DNA from: Chromera velia
Taxonomy: Eukaryota > Sar > Chromeraceae
NCBI GenBank assembly: GCA_018398765.1
Contig: JAHBMJ010000566.1
Coordinates: forward strand, 1-45,203
Length of the DNA: 45,203 bases
Direction: 5' to 3'
Shown: positions 11,077 to 31,133 of the stretch, in pieces
Position numbering within the stretch: the stretch's first letter is position 1
Layout of the letters: the number at the start of each line of letters is the position of its first letter
Notes under the pieces: model-generated
What the model saw: only the letters and a program-made list of their open reading frames with translations
The model's database searches: none
Told to the model about the DNA's origin: nothing
Position numbers and translations under genes: made by a program

Positions 11077-12830
11077 TAAACAGACGGGCGGATAGGCAGG
11101 CAGGCAGACGGGCGTATATCTGCAACGTGAATCCTTTGTAGAGGGTCAAATGAACACGGGGGAGGGGGGGAGAAAACTGAAGGAAGAAAGGTGACACAGT
11201 GCAAAAGGAAGAAAACAGATGCAGAGCGTTGAACAGGAAAGGAGACAAAAGAACGCAGACAGAGCATTGAAGGAAGAAGAAAAGAAACGGGAGATCACAG
11301 ACGGAGCCACAGCAAAAGAGTAAGAGTCCCTCCCAACGCACTTACCTCATACAGCAGAACTTTACTACTCGCATCCCCCCTCTCTCTCTCTTTCTCTTTG
11401 TATGGACCCCCTTGAACCAGGTCCCCATCCTGAGGCTGTGTGTGCTGAGGGTCCATAAGCCCCTGCTGGTGTTGCTGTGGATGAAATGGGAAAGCAGGCT
11501 GACGGCACGCTTCTCCAGGAGCCTCGTCAAGACGACAGCCCGGCACCCCACGCGGCACCGGCCTTCCATTACCCCCGGGAGGTACCAGAAGGGGGAGGGC
11601 CCCGGCCGTTGTCCCGGCCCCGGCAGGTCCTGAGAAGGCCGCGTGGGGGGCCTTCCGGGGAGGCGGCAGTGCGGTTGTGGTTGTGTGGGGTTGCTGCTGC
11701 TGCCTTGACTGAGGGAGGGGCTGCAAGGAGTCCGTAGATGGTGAGGTGTCGGGATGAGAGACGGGGACCCGAGGCGTGTTACCTGAGTGAGGGGCTGCGT
11801 GCGTCAGGGGGGGTGAAGGGAAGATTGAACGTAATTCTGCTGGAGGGAGAGGTGTGTGTGGGGGGTCTGTCTCCATGGCCGTCAGTGGGAAGGGCCCCGG
11901 CCCCGAGAGGGGGGCCCCGGCGGCATGGGACATGGACAAATTAGGCCCTTTCTGTGGAGGTCCCGGCGGAAGGGTGGAGGTCCCGTGGGGTGCTGTCGGG
12001 GGTGATCCCTGACATGACGGGATGGAGTTGAGTGAAGCAGAGACGGAGTGTGAGTGGGAGAGAGAGACGGGGGATTCTCCATTGGGGGGCCCAGATGGGG
12101 TGCGGGTGTTTCTGTGGGGGGGTCTTTCTCGGTCTCCAGTTGATTCGGGGGGAAGTGCAAAATCCTCTGATGCCCCTAATAGACTTTTGACCTCTGCTAC
12201 CTTCTGCCACAGACACGGATTGGGCTGAGAGGGGTCTTGCTCTTGGTGTTGGTCTTGAAGTAGCTTAAGAACGACTTGATCTATCCTTTGGTGCTCTGCT
12301 TGAATTCTGTCATCAAAACTTTTCTGGAGACGGACCAGTTCTTCTTGGGGAGGTCCTGCGGGGGCCCTTACACGGAGCCTTCTCTGTAGAATCGCAATTT
12401 CGTTCTTCAATTTTTCAACCAATGAATTGGCAGACGTGAGGGCGTTGCGGAGTTGTGCGATTTCGACATAGACGTCTCCTCCGGGAGTGAGAACGCTCCT
12501 CTCGAGCATAAGAACTTCCAACTTTCTCTTGAGATTGGCTATTTCAGAGTCCTTTGCATGCTCTGTGCGGGAGCTCCAGACTGTGCCTGTGAGACGGGAC
12601 GCCAAGGGTACTGTAGAATGGGAGGTTGCTGAGCGATTGTTGTTTTGTTGACAGTGGAGGACGGCAGCCTTAAGGGAACCTTTCAGCTCTTTGGTCGGCA
12701 GCGCGTGGGGGGAGTGGGAGTGCGGTCGCGTCTGGGGGACTGCCGGGAGGGGCGACTGTTGTCCTTGTTGAGCCTGCTGTAAGTGGACGGCCTGAAGAGG
12801 CACGTAGCCGGACGCTGCCAGAGACTGCAT
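9101..12830 (-). CDS. Metacaspase/caspase-like (C14) protein with coiled-coil N-terminus; catalytic dyad replaced
   Basis: Two exons are clear on the minus strand: 12830-11346 (495 codons) and 10861-9101 (587 codons). They join in phase 0 across a GT-AG intron (donor GAG|GTAAGT, acceptor TGCAG). The first ATG at 12830 follows an in-frame TAG. Residues ~90-195 form a coiled coil, ~200-490 are Pro/Ser/Gln-rich, and ~637-880 match the caspase-like fold: RRAVIVCPTY strand 1, ALQWLVKGAQRGDELAFVFSGM (plus-strand ~9998-10060), and a VPEGVSVTTVFD strand. In active family members the pattern is SGHG...DSCHSG. Here SGH reads SGM (residues ~781-783) and DSCHSG reads DCPFFG (~863-868), so both catalytic positions are lost. 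The second exon ends at a good donor (AAG|GTGAGT, 9101/9100); without splicing it reads on 16 codons to a stop at 9050. A 3' exon near 8880-8970 is possible but not established. Fold call good, inactivity inferred from motifs. Confidence 0.72.
10862..11345 (-). other. Intron of the metacaspase-like gene with compound CA/GA microsatellite
   Basis: 484-bp GT-AG intron between phase-0 exons. It contains (CA)n followed by (GA)n at 11021-11076 on the plus strand, plus GACA and ATTC short repeats. On the transcribed strand the microsatellite reads as a CT then GT tract. Confidence 0.75.
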
Positions 12831-13556
12831 CCTCAGCGTCTACCTAGATGCCTGCAGGGTGCTGTTGGCCGTCTCCTATCCAACAAGAGTGCAACACCAA
12901 GAAAGAAACTCAGACACGGTCAGCGGAAGATTTCCAACACAAATCTGGTAAAGCTCTACGAAGAAACTGGCATGCAGGTCAATGCCAGGCAGACACTGTA
13001 TACATTGTGTATATAGTGCATCGATATGAAGAGTAAGACTAGCTGTCTATTAATATCAGTGTGTGGCTTGTATCATTCTTCGAAAATTCATGATACACGC
13101 GCAAAGTATCTCATGCTTTTTTTTTTTTTGATCTTTTTTTTTTTCCTCATATTTTTTCTTGCATTTTCTTGCATGCATGATTTTTGAAATGCTTGGAGAC
13201 ATTTGGAGACGGCTGCTAGTATGCTGCAAGCATCTGCTATCATCTGCTAGCCAGCGGCCAAACGCTTGACTGAAGACAGATATATATACATACAGGTTGT
13301 CGGGGTTTGTCTGTTTTGGTCTTGAAGCCCGTGTGTCGCACGTGCAGGAGGGAGGGTGGATGACCCAGGCTTGACTCGCATGGCCGCAAAGAGAAGTAGA
13401 GCAATTGAGAGGAGTATCCACTGCTAGATACGCTTCGCCGTCTTGTTCTCGACTCTCTCGGAAGTACAGACAGAGAATTCAACAGCCACCATAGAGCCGA
13501 ACGCTCAGGATAGGAAAAGAAAAGAAAGAGAGGCCAGAGAAATCTCCCGAGAACAG
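12831..13556. promoter_or_regulatory. Shared intergenic region between divergent metacaspase-like and SET-like genes
   Basis: The two start codons lie 726 bp apart in head-to-head orientation, so this stretch must hold both 5' ends unless an unseen 5' exon exists. It includes T-rich tracts at 13119-13150 and short AT-rich TATATATA near 13281. No specific factor site can be named. The shared-promoter role is inferred from geometry alone. Confidence 0.4.
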
Positions 13557-22535
<8,979 letters not shown>

Positions 22536-23252
22536 AGAGACGCGCTGAGGCGACTTACAGCAACACACGCGCGCGCGCAAGGCACGAAGAAGGGAACACG
22601 AGTCCAGGACCTATGAAGAGCAAAAAGAGCAACAATCATTTTGTTTGTCATGGTGAACTGTGGTTGGGTATGCGACGTTGCGTGCATGTGTGTTCTTTCG
22701 CGTTTTGTTTCTGAGAATTTGTCAATTAATTCGATCACACATTTTCGGTATCTCAATCTTGCCAGCAGTTCTGTACGCGTTTACATATTCATTTAGATTC
22801 ACGGGTTGAATTTCCTCATCCTCTTTCTACTTTTTCCAAAAGTTAAAGGAAGAGGTACTGTCTAAGGCTCACAAAACAAAACTTTTGCCCAAAGGCTGGT
22901 GGGAAGCTTAGAAATGATTTTGCATAAAAAAACTCAGATGAGAATATTGGAATTTATGGATGGAGTTATGGATACACATTATGTAACATATATTTAAAGA
23001 GAAATCAAATATTTTTTGCAGTAAGGTATTTGTTCAATTTACATTATTTTAATTTTTTTTATCTGCGTAAATTTTTCTTTTTTTCTGGTTTTTGTTTTCT
23101 TTTTGGTAGTTTTTTATAAATACAGAGTGTTTATTTTGTAAATATCTACAATTAAGTACGCCACTATACGCCATATAATATTGAGCTTGGTATATACAAT
23201 TTAAGATAGCGCACACGTTTTGTCAAAAGTGAGTGTTATTTCACGCGGGTCC
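22536..23252. other. 3' flank of SET-like gene and AT-rich spacer
   Basis: No coding frame and no canonical AATAAA close to the stop. Composition shifts to AT-rich after ~22700. Confidence 0.6.
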
Positions 23253-23870
23253 TAGTCCTCATCCATAAACTCATCAAGCTCTTCTTCTAGACTTCCGGAT
23301 GGTTCTCTCTTCTGTGCAGGTAAAGAACCGCTCTAGGCGTAGGATATTAAAAACAATAATCAAAAATAATAATTAAAACAAAAAAAAATGACGATATGAT
23401 TCAAATGTAAAAAATGTACAAGTTGACCTATAGGTTACTACTAGGACCTTCCGGCCACCTAAAAACGTCTTCAAAAATTCAAATTTATTGTTTTAGGATT
23501 TTTGAAAGCAATTTTATCGATTTTTATGGAGATAAATTTTGAAGTTAGTCTGTATACGATGGGCTGACTTACACAATTTTTGCATTTCCCTCTTCAAGAA
23601 TTTCAACAACTCTAATTGGCACCTCTGCCCATCCACCAACCCACCCTTGATTCCCCACTGGCATCTTCATTTTTACCTTTCACATTTTTTGGAACTCTGA
23701 AACCTTCGCGACCCTAAAAATATTTCCAAAGCGCGTCCTGTCATTTTCTTCGATCATAAGACCAAAGGTCGCAGTCTCTGCATTTCGCTCAAACATGGGT
23801 GTGCGTAAGCACTGTGCTGTCCAGTCTTTGTGCTTAGGATCACGGACAACAGGACCAGTGAACTGAACAC
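23253..23870 (-). pseudogene. Unidentified minus-strand protein fragment with in-frame stop
   Basis: From about 23870 down, the minus strand encodes GTGSVQFTGPVVRDPKHKDW, MFERNAETATFGLMIEEN and FGNIFRVAKVSEFQKM, then TGA, then in the same frame KVKMKMPVGNQGWVGGWAEV and VEILEEGNAKI. A GTAAGT donor follows. Across an intron a TGCACAG acceptor precedes an acidic tail (EEELDEFMDED, stop at 23253). The TGA sits where Trp (TGG) would fit. The fragment looks coding by composition but I do not recognise the family. The phase across the intron does not close cleanly, so exon borders are provisional. Confidence 0.35.
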
Positions 23871-23922
23871 TGCCTGTACCTGCGCCAATTCATAACACTC
23901 TATTTTATTCGAATTTTATTTT

Positions 23923-24333
23923 ATGATCACCAATTTTATTCGAACAGTGGTGAGTGGTGAGACCCTTGTGTTTGGTACACCGATCGGGGGGGAGGAAGGT
24001 TGGATTACGCTCTGTTATGCCGATGAAGTCAAGAGACTCGGCCTTCTGTCCGACGAGGGCCTGTCCGGCAGACGGAGTCTTGACATAGACAAATATGCCC
24101 ATGCTCTGGAAGGTCGCCTCATTGAAGGGCGTGTATGGGGTGGGTATATAGAAATGATTTGCTTCTCATTCATGAAGGACGTGTGGATTCACGTCTTTGG
24201 AAAAGAAACTGATGTGTACAGAAGACTGTGTATCCTAGGTAAAAAGGAGATGAAGAAAGAAATTTTTTTGCTTTGGCAGCAGAAAGTGGAAGGGGATCAC
24301 TACGATGTGCTAGAGCCTCATTCTGTTCTCTAA
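23923..24333 (+). pseudogene. OTU-like cysteine protease, C-terminal fragment
   Basis: The open frame encodes YAHALEGRLIEGRVWGGYIE, MICFSFMKDVWIHVFG and, near the end, EIFLLWQQKVEGDHYDVLEP. The 'WGGYIE...IHVF...HYDVL' series matches the second half of OTU-family deubiquitinases, whose catalytic His is in the HYD(V/S)L motif. The first half with the D-G-N-C-L/F cysteine motif is not found in frame upstream, so this is a fragment or lacks a 5' exon. OTU domains are common in eukaryotic transposons, which fits the surroundings. The first ATG at 23923 is in an AT-rich stretch and may not be a real start. Confidence 0.5.
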
Positions 24334-25537
24334 GCCTAAAAGCTGTGATTGAGGTCATTGTCTTTGCTCTCAATGTATCTCAATGAAAACAATTGTAAAT
24401 AAAGTGTTTCGTAGATTTTTATAAAAAAGATCAAAGCAGTTAAAACTTACATCTTGATTAGTGTTTTGAAATAACTTGACCTAGGTCTTGATCGTTTAAT
24501 TCAAAACTAGTTTCAAAAATAAAAAAAATCAAAATCAAATATTAAAAAAAAAAACTGGAAAAAATGATATTATGTTTTATTATTTGATTTTGATGTCCTA
24601 TGCCTAGGAACCGCTACTCAATCTCGAGCTGCCAGGGCAGGTCTGTGAAGAAAAGGCCTTTATCCACCGGGGAGATTGAGGAGAAGGGGGACAAACGATA
24701 TACGTACGAAAAGTCTCGCCAGTGTTGCCGATCCCTTTGTGCCAAAGACGCCGCAGTGGCTGTATTGCGTATCCGACATCAATAGGAGAGAAAGGTCATC
24801 GTCTTAATGCAATTCGGGGATACTGATAGCTGTTTTGGCTAAATGGGAAGGCACTCAGGGGCCGCTGTGCATAGTGGTGTTACAGTTGATTTAGATCGAT
24901 GTCTCGGCCCAATCTCGGCCTAGTCGCAAGACGTTGTCCGGGATAGGTCCGCGTGTATACGGCGGTAACGGTGCATGCGTTCCGGGGTGATCAATTAATT
25001 TCTAGCTCCGATGGACGTAGGTTAATAGAACTGAGAAACGGTTCGATCCACGAAGGGATCTCACCTTGGACTATGCATATGCCTCCAGCACACTTTGCCC
25101 CGGCCTAGCTCCGTCATAGCTATTGTCTCATCATTCATATTCACTCAGTTAGCTAGGAGACCACACAGTATTCAATTGTTACTGAGAAACACCTAGATAG
25201 GGTAGAGCACGGGAGCTAGCAGATGCGGGAGTGGTAAAAACAGGTTGGAGATCAGTGACATCAGTCATTTCTATTATCTTGAATATGAGATAAAGACATC
25301 ACTTAGACGTGCGTCGTGCAAGTTTAATCTGGAGATGCGGTGGGAGGTGCGCAATGCGGAAGGTGGTTATACAGATGTACATGGAACACTTAGACAGGTC
25401 TGAAATTTTTGAGCCAGTTAAGCCGGTCCGCGCAATTCCAGCGGCGTCCACGGCCTAGAAAGGTACCAAATTGATCCCCAGAGGCTGATGAGTGCGTTGG
25501 TGCAAGAATTTGGGCCAAAAACCTTCCGAAGTCCCTC
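24334..25537. other. Spacer with no gene apart from the short frame at 24600-24785
   Basis: Stops are dense in all frames. ACAGATGTACATGGAACA at 25374 recurs inverted near 26543-26560, a possible element end. Confidence 0.5.
24600..24785 (+). pseudogene. Short Cys-rich, Lys/Arg-rich frame, possible transposon zinc-ribbon tail
   Basis: A 61-codon frame contains RYSISSCQGR, KRYTYEKSRQCCRSLCAKDA and AVAVLRI. The order 'S-x-x-C ... C-C-x-x-x-C-x-K-D-A-A-V-A-x-L-x-I' loosely recalls the zinc-ribbon plus RDxNAAxNI tail of TnpB/Fanzor-type proteins, but the key residues are only partly there. The identification is a guess; that it is a protein relic is more likely. Confidence 0.2.
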
Positions 25538-26840
25538 TCAAAATCCTGAAATTGTGCTCAGAATGCTAAAAAAGCACCCAGTTGTCCGATGAAAGCTCAG
25601 TCTGTCCTCTCTTGCCTTCTTTTCTCTCTTCTTATCTACAGCAGCACAGATGGTCAAAGTGACGCCATTCCACTCCCTTAGGACTAGATAGCTTGTATCT
25701 GTGTCAGGGTGAAGTCTTGTTGTACTGTTGGTCTGCTTTGGCATGTCTGGCAGCCCCAGTGTGAAGTAGTCAGGAAAAGACCTCCCAGGCCTCCTGAGCA
25801 ACATTCCTTCTTTCTACCAGGACACTACGAGATCGATCCCCAGCAATTTTGCCTGATGCCCCGTGTCTGTTATCCTCCTCCCAGGCCAGCGGGATAGGTT
25901 TCTGGTGCGTTTGCTGGTTGTGAGAAGGCGAGATTGTTTTGTCTTCTTGTTGTGGAGAATTGCACGGCGTCTCAGGGGTATTGATCGACCTTCAGCTCCC
26001 CCGGTAAGTCGTTTTGTCCTGCTCTTTCCCTCCAGATAGGATCGTATGAGTGTTGGACAGTACCTCTGTGCGCTGGATGCAGGTTCGAGACACTCTAGAG
26101 AGAAAGAGGTCTTCAGATGATTTCACACAGGGCGCTCTATGGAGTGACACTGTATCTTTGTCTTCCTCAGCAGACTTGTTGACTGAAGTCCACAGTGCCA
26201 CAACCATTCTTCATCCCCTGTTCACACTGAGTCCCCTGAACCAAATGAACTGTGTTGGTACATAATTTATTATGATTGATGCCTCACAGCCCTTTCTGGA
26301 CTTCTGAGTCCACGGAGGCCTCTTTGGCCTCTTCAGGTGTCAGACCTCAGGTGTCCGTTCTTTGGACTCCCTGTGAGTCTGGGAGTCGTTTTTTCTGCAC
26401 CAAGCAGCTAAAGAGAGTCTAGAGAGGTGAACTGACGTCTCCTAGGTTCATTGGTTCGAGTCTTGGAGGAAAAAAGGGAACAGAGGGCTATTTCTTTTCC
26501 CTTCAAAACTTTTGAGCCGGTTAGGGTCTGACGGCGGGTTCTAATTGTTCCATGCACATCTGTATGACCCGCCGCCGCGTTGCGATGTATTTTTAAAAAA
26601 TCTTTGAGCTCTACGCTTGGCGACGAGCTTGTGGTGGGGTAAGACTTTGTATCATCACCGGTCTCTGGCTTTATTTCTGGCTCCTGCATTCTAGCAGTAC
26701 TGGCTGCTACGCGGTCCATGGAATCGTCTACCTCAGAAAAATCGAGGACTGCCAGGCGTTCGTCAAATAGCTGGACATTTTGTCTCACTTTGATTGATTT
26801 ATGATGGTACTCAACAAGCAGGCGGTCCCCGGTGTCCTGG
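25538..26840 (-). pseudogene. Minus-strand coding fragments, family unknown
   Basis: Between 26840 and about 26590 the minus strand has a TTCCAG acceptor then GDRLLVEYHHKSIKVRQNVQ, ERLAVLDFSEVDDSMDRVAA and SPSVELKDFL, reading open to a stop at 26408. A second frame near 25804-25538 reads SYLVLREWNGVTLTICAAVD then a Lys/Arg run. Composition is protein-like, but no domain is recognised and no continuous gene can be built. It probably comes from a mobile element. Confidence 0.3.
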
Positions 26841-26865
26841 AAGTTTGATGGAGGGATAGGAAATA

Positions 26866-27305
26866 GGTTATTAACCGAAATGAACCAAATCAGTCGCCAA
26901 ACATCAGTGGGTTAACTCGTTTTTCATTATTCTTATACAATCAAAAACCATTATTTTCTGATAGTAACTATTGATTTCCGATAATCATTATTGACTTCAA
27001 CATTAAAAATATGCAAAATTAGCTTTTTATATCATAATTAAAGTTATTTTTTGGCTTGTTTGAAACCTTAAACTATCATTTGTTTAAAAAAAAATTGATA
27101 ATTGTAAGAGCAATCTCTGTATAAAAATTATGAAATGAATAATGATTAATAATAATTGTCATTAATAAAAAAATGACTAATGATTCAAGTTATCAAAAGT
27201 TCATAATCATTATTAAAATTTATGATCATTACTCACTTTAACATTGAGTTAACCCACTGGTGAAGAGCGTTTCAGTTCGGTTAACCTATCGGTTATATAA
27301 CCTTT
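26866..27305. mobile_element. AT-rich MITE-like element with ~55-bp terminal inverted repeats
   Basis: The left end reads GGTTATTAACCGAAATGAAC...CAGTGGGTTAACTC. The right end, inverted, reads GGTTATATAACCGATAGGTTAACCGAACTG...CCAGTGGGTTAACTC. The interior is very AT-rich with no coding frame. Similar GGTTAACC motifs recur at 27630-27720, so the true right border may lie farther out. Confidence 0.5.
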
Positions 27306-27939
27306 TTAGGTCTAGAGGTCGTTTTCTTACTAAATTCAAAACTTTTTAGTTTAAAAATATAATTTTTATAGGTGTAACGTACTGTTACATACAAGAAACG
27401 AATAAAAAACAATCAAAACATAATGAAACAACATTTTTCATTCATATAACTACTTGTTTGATTGTGTTTATTTTTGTTTATTGTTCAAATACTAAGAAAA
27501 AATCATTAGTTTTTACATTTTTTCAGTTCTCATACCTAAGTTTTGCAGCCGTTTTATCATGTTTTCAATCATTTTCCGCTTGTTTGACGTTGTTTCTGCC
27601 TATAAATTAAATGTGGTTTTTATGAGCTTTTAACCACCGGTTAACCTGGTTAACCGCTGGTTATGACCGCTTATCATAACTGGAGGGTGAATAACCTTTA
27701 ACTTAACCCCATAACCTACCTTTTCCCCTACCCTGGTTTGATGCTGGAATCTACTATGGATTATTTGGGCCTGGTGGGTAGTCTTTCCATTGGACCTTAT
27801 ACTAGTTGCGCTTCTTATCGTAGTCAAGAATTTTTTTGACGTCCGACTCTGCATCATCAGAAGATTAGGAAATTATCGAGTCAGGCTTTTCGTCTGTAAT
27901 GCGGATTTGAAATGGAAGGATGCCTTTGACTTTGAGGTA

Positions 27940-28182
27940 CTATTGATAAAACAGATCGAGATCACCGTTTTCTTGGACCTTGTAATCAAAGCCCGAAGCC
28001 CAGCGTAATTCCTGAACGTTCATTCTTATGACTTGTTCGTTTGCTCGTTTTTTTTGCAGCTCCTGCACTGTCTGATTAGCTTTCAATTCCTCTCGACTCA
28101 GTACAATGCTCTTCGGGATTTGATGTTCTTCATCCAAGATTCTTACTTCTATATAGACGTCATAATCAGGCGAGAAGTGTGT
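27940..28182 (-). pseudogene. C-terminal coding piece cut by an inverted-repeat element
   Basis: The minus strand reads FSPDYDVYIEVRILDEEHQI, then SIVLSREELKANQTVQELQK and a tail GFDYKVQENGDLDLFYQ ending in a stop. The frame runs open right up to the border of the inverted-repeat element at ~28183. On the far side of that element (31210 to ~31300) another open minus frame reads ATFQSFRDHIVKGVYC and SYLLWSNT, consistent with the other half of the same reading frame. The protein family is not recognised. Confidence 0.35.
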
Positions 28183-29271
28183 ATAGCAAAGTGGACTCCA
28201 AAGTAGGACTTAGTGGAATTCAAAGTAACTTTTAAATTTACTATATTCTAGCTTCATTATAAAGTAAAACTAGGTTATTTAAAGCAATCTAGAGTCTTTT
28301 AAAGCATTTAAAATCGTTACTCCTGTGCAAATCGGCTCAAATATGCTCAAAAGACTGGTTGATTAGCTAGGGTCTAGAGCTAGTGTGCATAATAGGAAAA
28401 ATTATGATCACCGCGGCACGTAGAAGTTAGTGAATGTTACCTACAAAGAAATACACAGACACAACAATAATGGATACGCTTAAAAGCAACGTTTAGCACC
28501 GCTAATCAACTATAAAGAATTGCTTGTTCTGCAAGGGAAACAGTGTAGGAAGAAGGGCTTCACAGCTAGGCTGGTCAGACCGGATAGGAGACGGTTAGTA
28601 GGGGTTGGAGAGGATTCCGAAGAACAGAGCACAGAGACAACATAATTTTTTTTACAAAGAACTTACACTATACACTGTATAGTATGAGTTCTTTGTGATA
28701 CTGTAGAGTCTGGGAGGTGCTGCCACGGGGCCAGAAGGGGTGGCAGCACCCTGCTTCTTCGACATACGCAGTAGACTTTACCTCTGTCGGCCAATAATCG
28801 GGTCTGAAGTCTCTTGTCCATCTTGAAGGTCCACAGGTTCAAAACTGCGGAGTCCTGAACCTCTAAACAAATGGACTTTTCTCACAGAAATGTTGCCATA
28901 AAAAACGCTCTGTCAGACGTTTTCTGATGGTTTTATAAAAGATGTGTGACAGAGCGTTTTCTCGGTTTTGACTTTTTTTTTGGGAGTGCATTTTCGGGGC
29001 TCTGGAGGAGACGGCTATTGCTGGGTCACCTCAGGTCGGCACGAAGTGGAGCTTACAGGTGGGTCCAGTGGATACCAGCCGTCTTGATCTTGTTTCCAAC
29101 GTCTTTTTGCTTGCTGCTGCTCCTTCTGTTCAAGCAGGGAAGGGCTGCCGGCCTTATCTAGGTGTTAAAGTACTGCTGCCTTCATCGCTCTCCTTACTCT
29201 TTCCTTGCAAGTCACAGTCTTGGGAGCCCCGCGGTCAACCCCCAGGTCAGCCTGTCTAGGCCCGCTGCTTC

Positions 29272-29592
29272 TTAGGCTCTTGGTCTTTTCTTTGGGACCA
29301 TGTGTGCGCAGAATAAGCTAGACAAAAGTGCTTCCTTGACTGCAGAAAACATGAACGCCCGTCCCTCCGTATTTGCAGGTGTTGGTAGATGGAGGTCAGT
29401 TAAGGAAGCGCGGCTCGCTCTCTCGCTTTGCATGATGATTTGCTTAGCATCTGGCTTCTTTGTTCTGCTAGCAGCTTGAGAGAAACGCACAAGGGAGGTC
29501 ACTGAGAGAGGGTCGATGGAGAGTCTGCTGGAGCCTCCATTTTTTGACCACCTCTTCTGAAGCTTTGCACAGCTCTCAGTCGTGCCACACAT
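29272..29592 (-). other. Open frame inside the inverted-repeat element
   Basis: A 106-codon minus-strand frame with KRWSKNGGSSRLSIDPLSVT and FMFSAVKEALLSSLFCAHMV. No family is recognised. It could be a relic of the element's own gene or chance. Confidence 0.2.
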
Positions 29593-30269
29593 TTTTCTAC
29601 CCAGACCAATCCGATTCGCTCAGCTTTCATGCATTTGAATGTCTTCCACTTGCTCTGTGTATGTTAGTCTTTAAAAGCGGTGCATACTATCCCGACACAA
29701 GTGCTCCTTACTTGTTTATCCTTTTTCATTTGTGACACTCCGTACTGGTCTCCGTCTAAACATCTGGATCTACCTACGGACATGTCCTTCTTTTTCATAG
29801 TTTCTCATTGACACACGCAGAATGATTTGCAAGCTTTTGCACTGTGTAGTGTGACTTCTTTGTGAAAAGAATTATGTTGTCTCTGTGTTCTGTTCTTCGG
29901 AATCCTTTCTAACCCCACGGCCTGCTGACCGCCTCCTATCTGGTCTGACCAGCTTAACTGTGAAGCCCTCCTTCCTGCACTGTTTCCCTTGCATACAGAA
30001 AAAACAATTCTTTATAGTTAATTAGCGGCGCTAAACGTTGCTTTTAAGCGTATCCATTAGTGTTGTGCCTGTGTATTTCTTTGCAAGTAACATTCACTAA
30101 CTTCTACGTGCCGCGGTGATCATAATTTTTCCTACCATGCACCCTAGCTAATCAACCAGTCTTTTGAGTATATTTGAGCAGATTTGCACAGGAGTAACGA
30201 TTTTAAATGCTTTAAAAGGCTCTAGATTGCTTTAAACGACCTAGTTTTACTTTATAATGAAGCTAAAAT

Positions 30270-31133
30270 CAGGGTTGCCGATTTTTTTGGCGGTAGACAA
30301 GCTTCATTACCAGTAACCGGTAATTACCGGCAGAGTTTGCTGGCAGTTGGTAAAGACTTGGCAGAATTCTAACAGTCACTAACACTTTTCAATAACCTAA
30401 GTCCTAGGTTATAGGTCAATCAATCAATCACTTAAGGCTAGACTTAAAGTCAATTTAAAAAGTTAATACGTCATCTGTAGGGACAGCTATGGGGCCAGTG
30501 TGCTTGAAGATGACGCAGGTCGAAGCGATGGGTCCTGTCTTGCAGTTAGCATCTAAAGACAGAGGACCACTGGCCACAATGACCACAGCTGGCCCAGACA
30601 GATACACCCACACGATTCTAACGACGGAAAGAGTCCGCCTCAAAGTTTGGGCGGTCCCCCCAATCCACTGCTCCAGCCTCTAAAGAAAGACCCGCCGCTA
30701 AAAGCTGGTGTCTGAGGCCTCGAAGAGTCTCTGACTCCAGAGACCCAGGGGGGTGGAGATTTGTTATCTGCAAGCAAGCAGACAATGAGAGATGGAGCAA
30801 AGTCAAAAAAGAGAGTAGTTGTTGGACAGACGCTATCATAGAGCTGTTATAGAACTTTTTGCCACTTATCGGGGTGAAACAGTTATATAGTAAAAATTTA
30901 TATATATATATATTTTTTTCTTTATGAATAGGCTTTTGAAATGCCAATAAACCTAGCCAATAAACACTTAAAAATATGTTTTTGAAGGTTGGCGCTGCAG
31001 GTGAAATTTTTTTTTTTTGACCCTAATTTTTATCATTTTTTTTGTCGGTAAAAGGAAGGCAGACTGAGGCCATTACCAGTTACCGGCAATTGCTGGTAGA
31101 CTAGACCTGTTACCGACCAGAAAAGCAACCCTG
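30270..31133. mobile_element. Nested hAT-like non-autonomous element
   Basis: The ends are CAGGGTTGCCG and, inverted, CAGGGTTGCTT. The 8-bp flanks are GCTAAAAT (30262-30269) and ACTAGAAT (31134-31141). Each differs by one base from GCTAGAAT, the uninterrupted sequence in the opposite arm of the host element. CAGGG-type inverted ends and 8-bp duplications are hallmarks of hAT transposons. At 864 bp with no transposase frame it is non-autonomous; the interior includes a TA repeat and poly-T tracts. Confidence 0.65.

Noticed and set aside
28946-29161. Plus-strand hydrophobic frame
   Set aside because: Short, no domain, inside the centre of an inverted-repeat element; likely chance.
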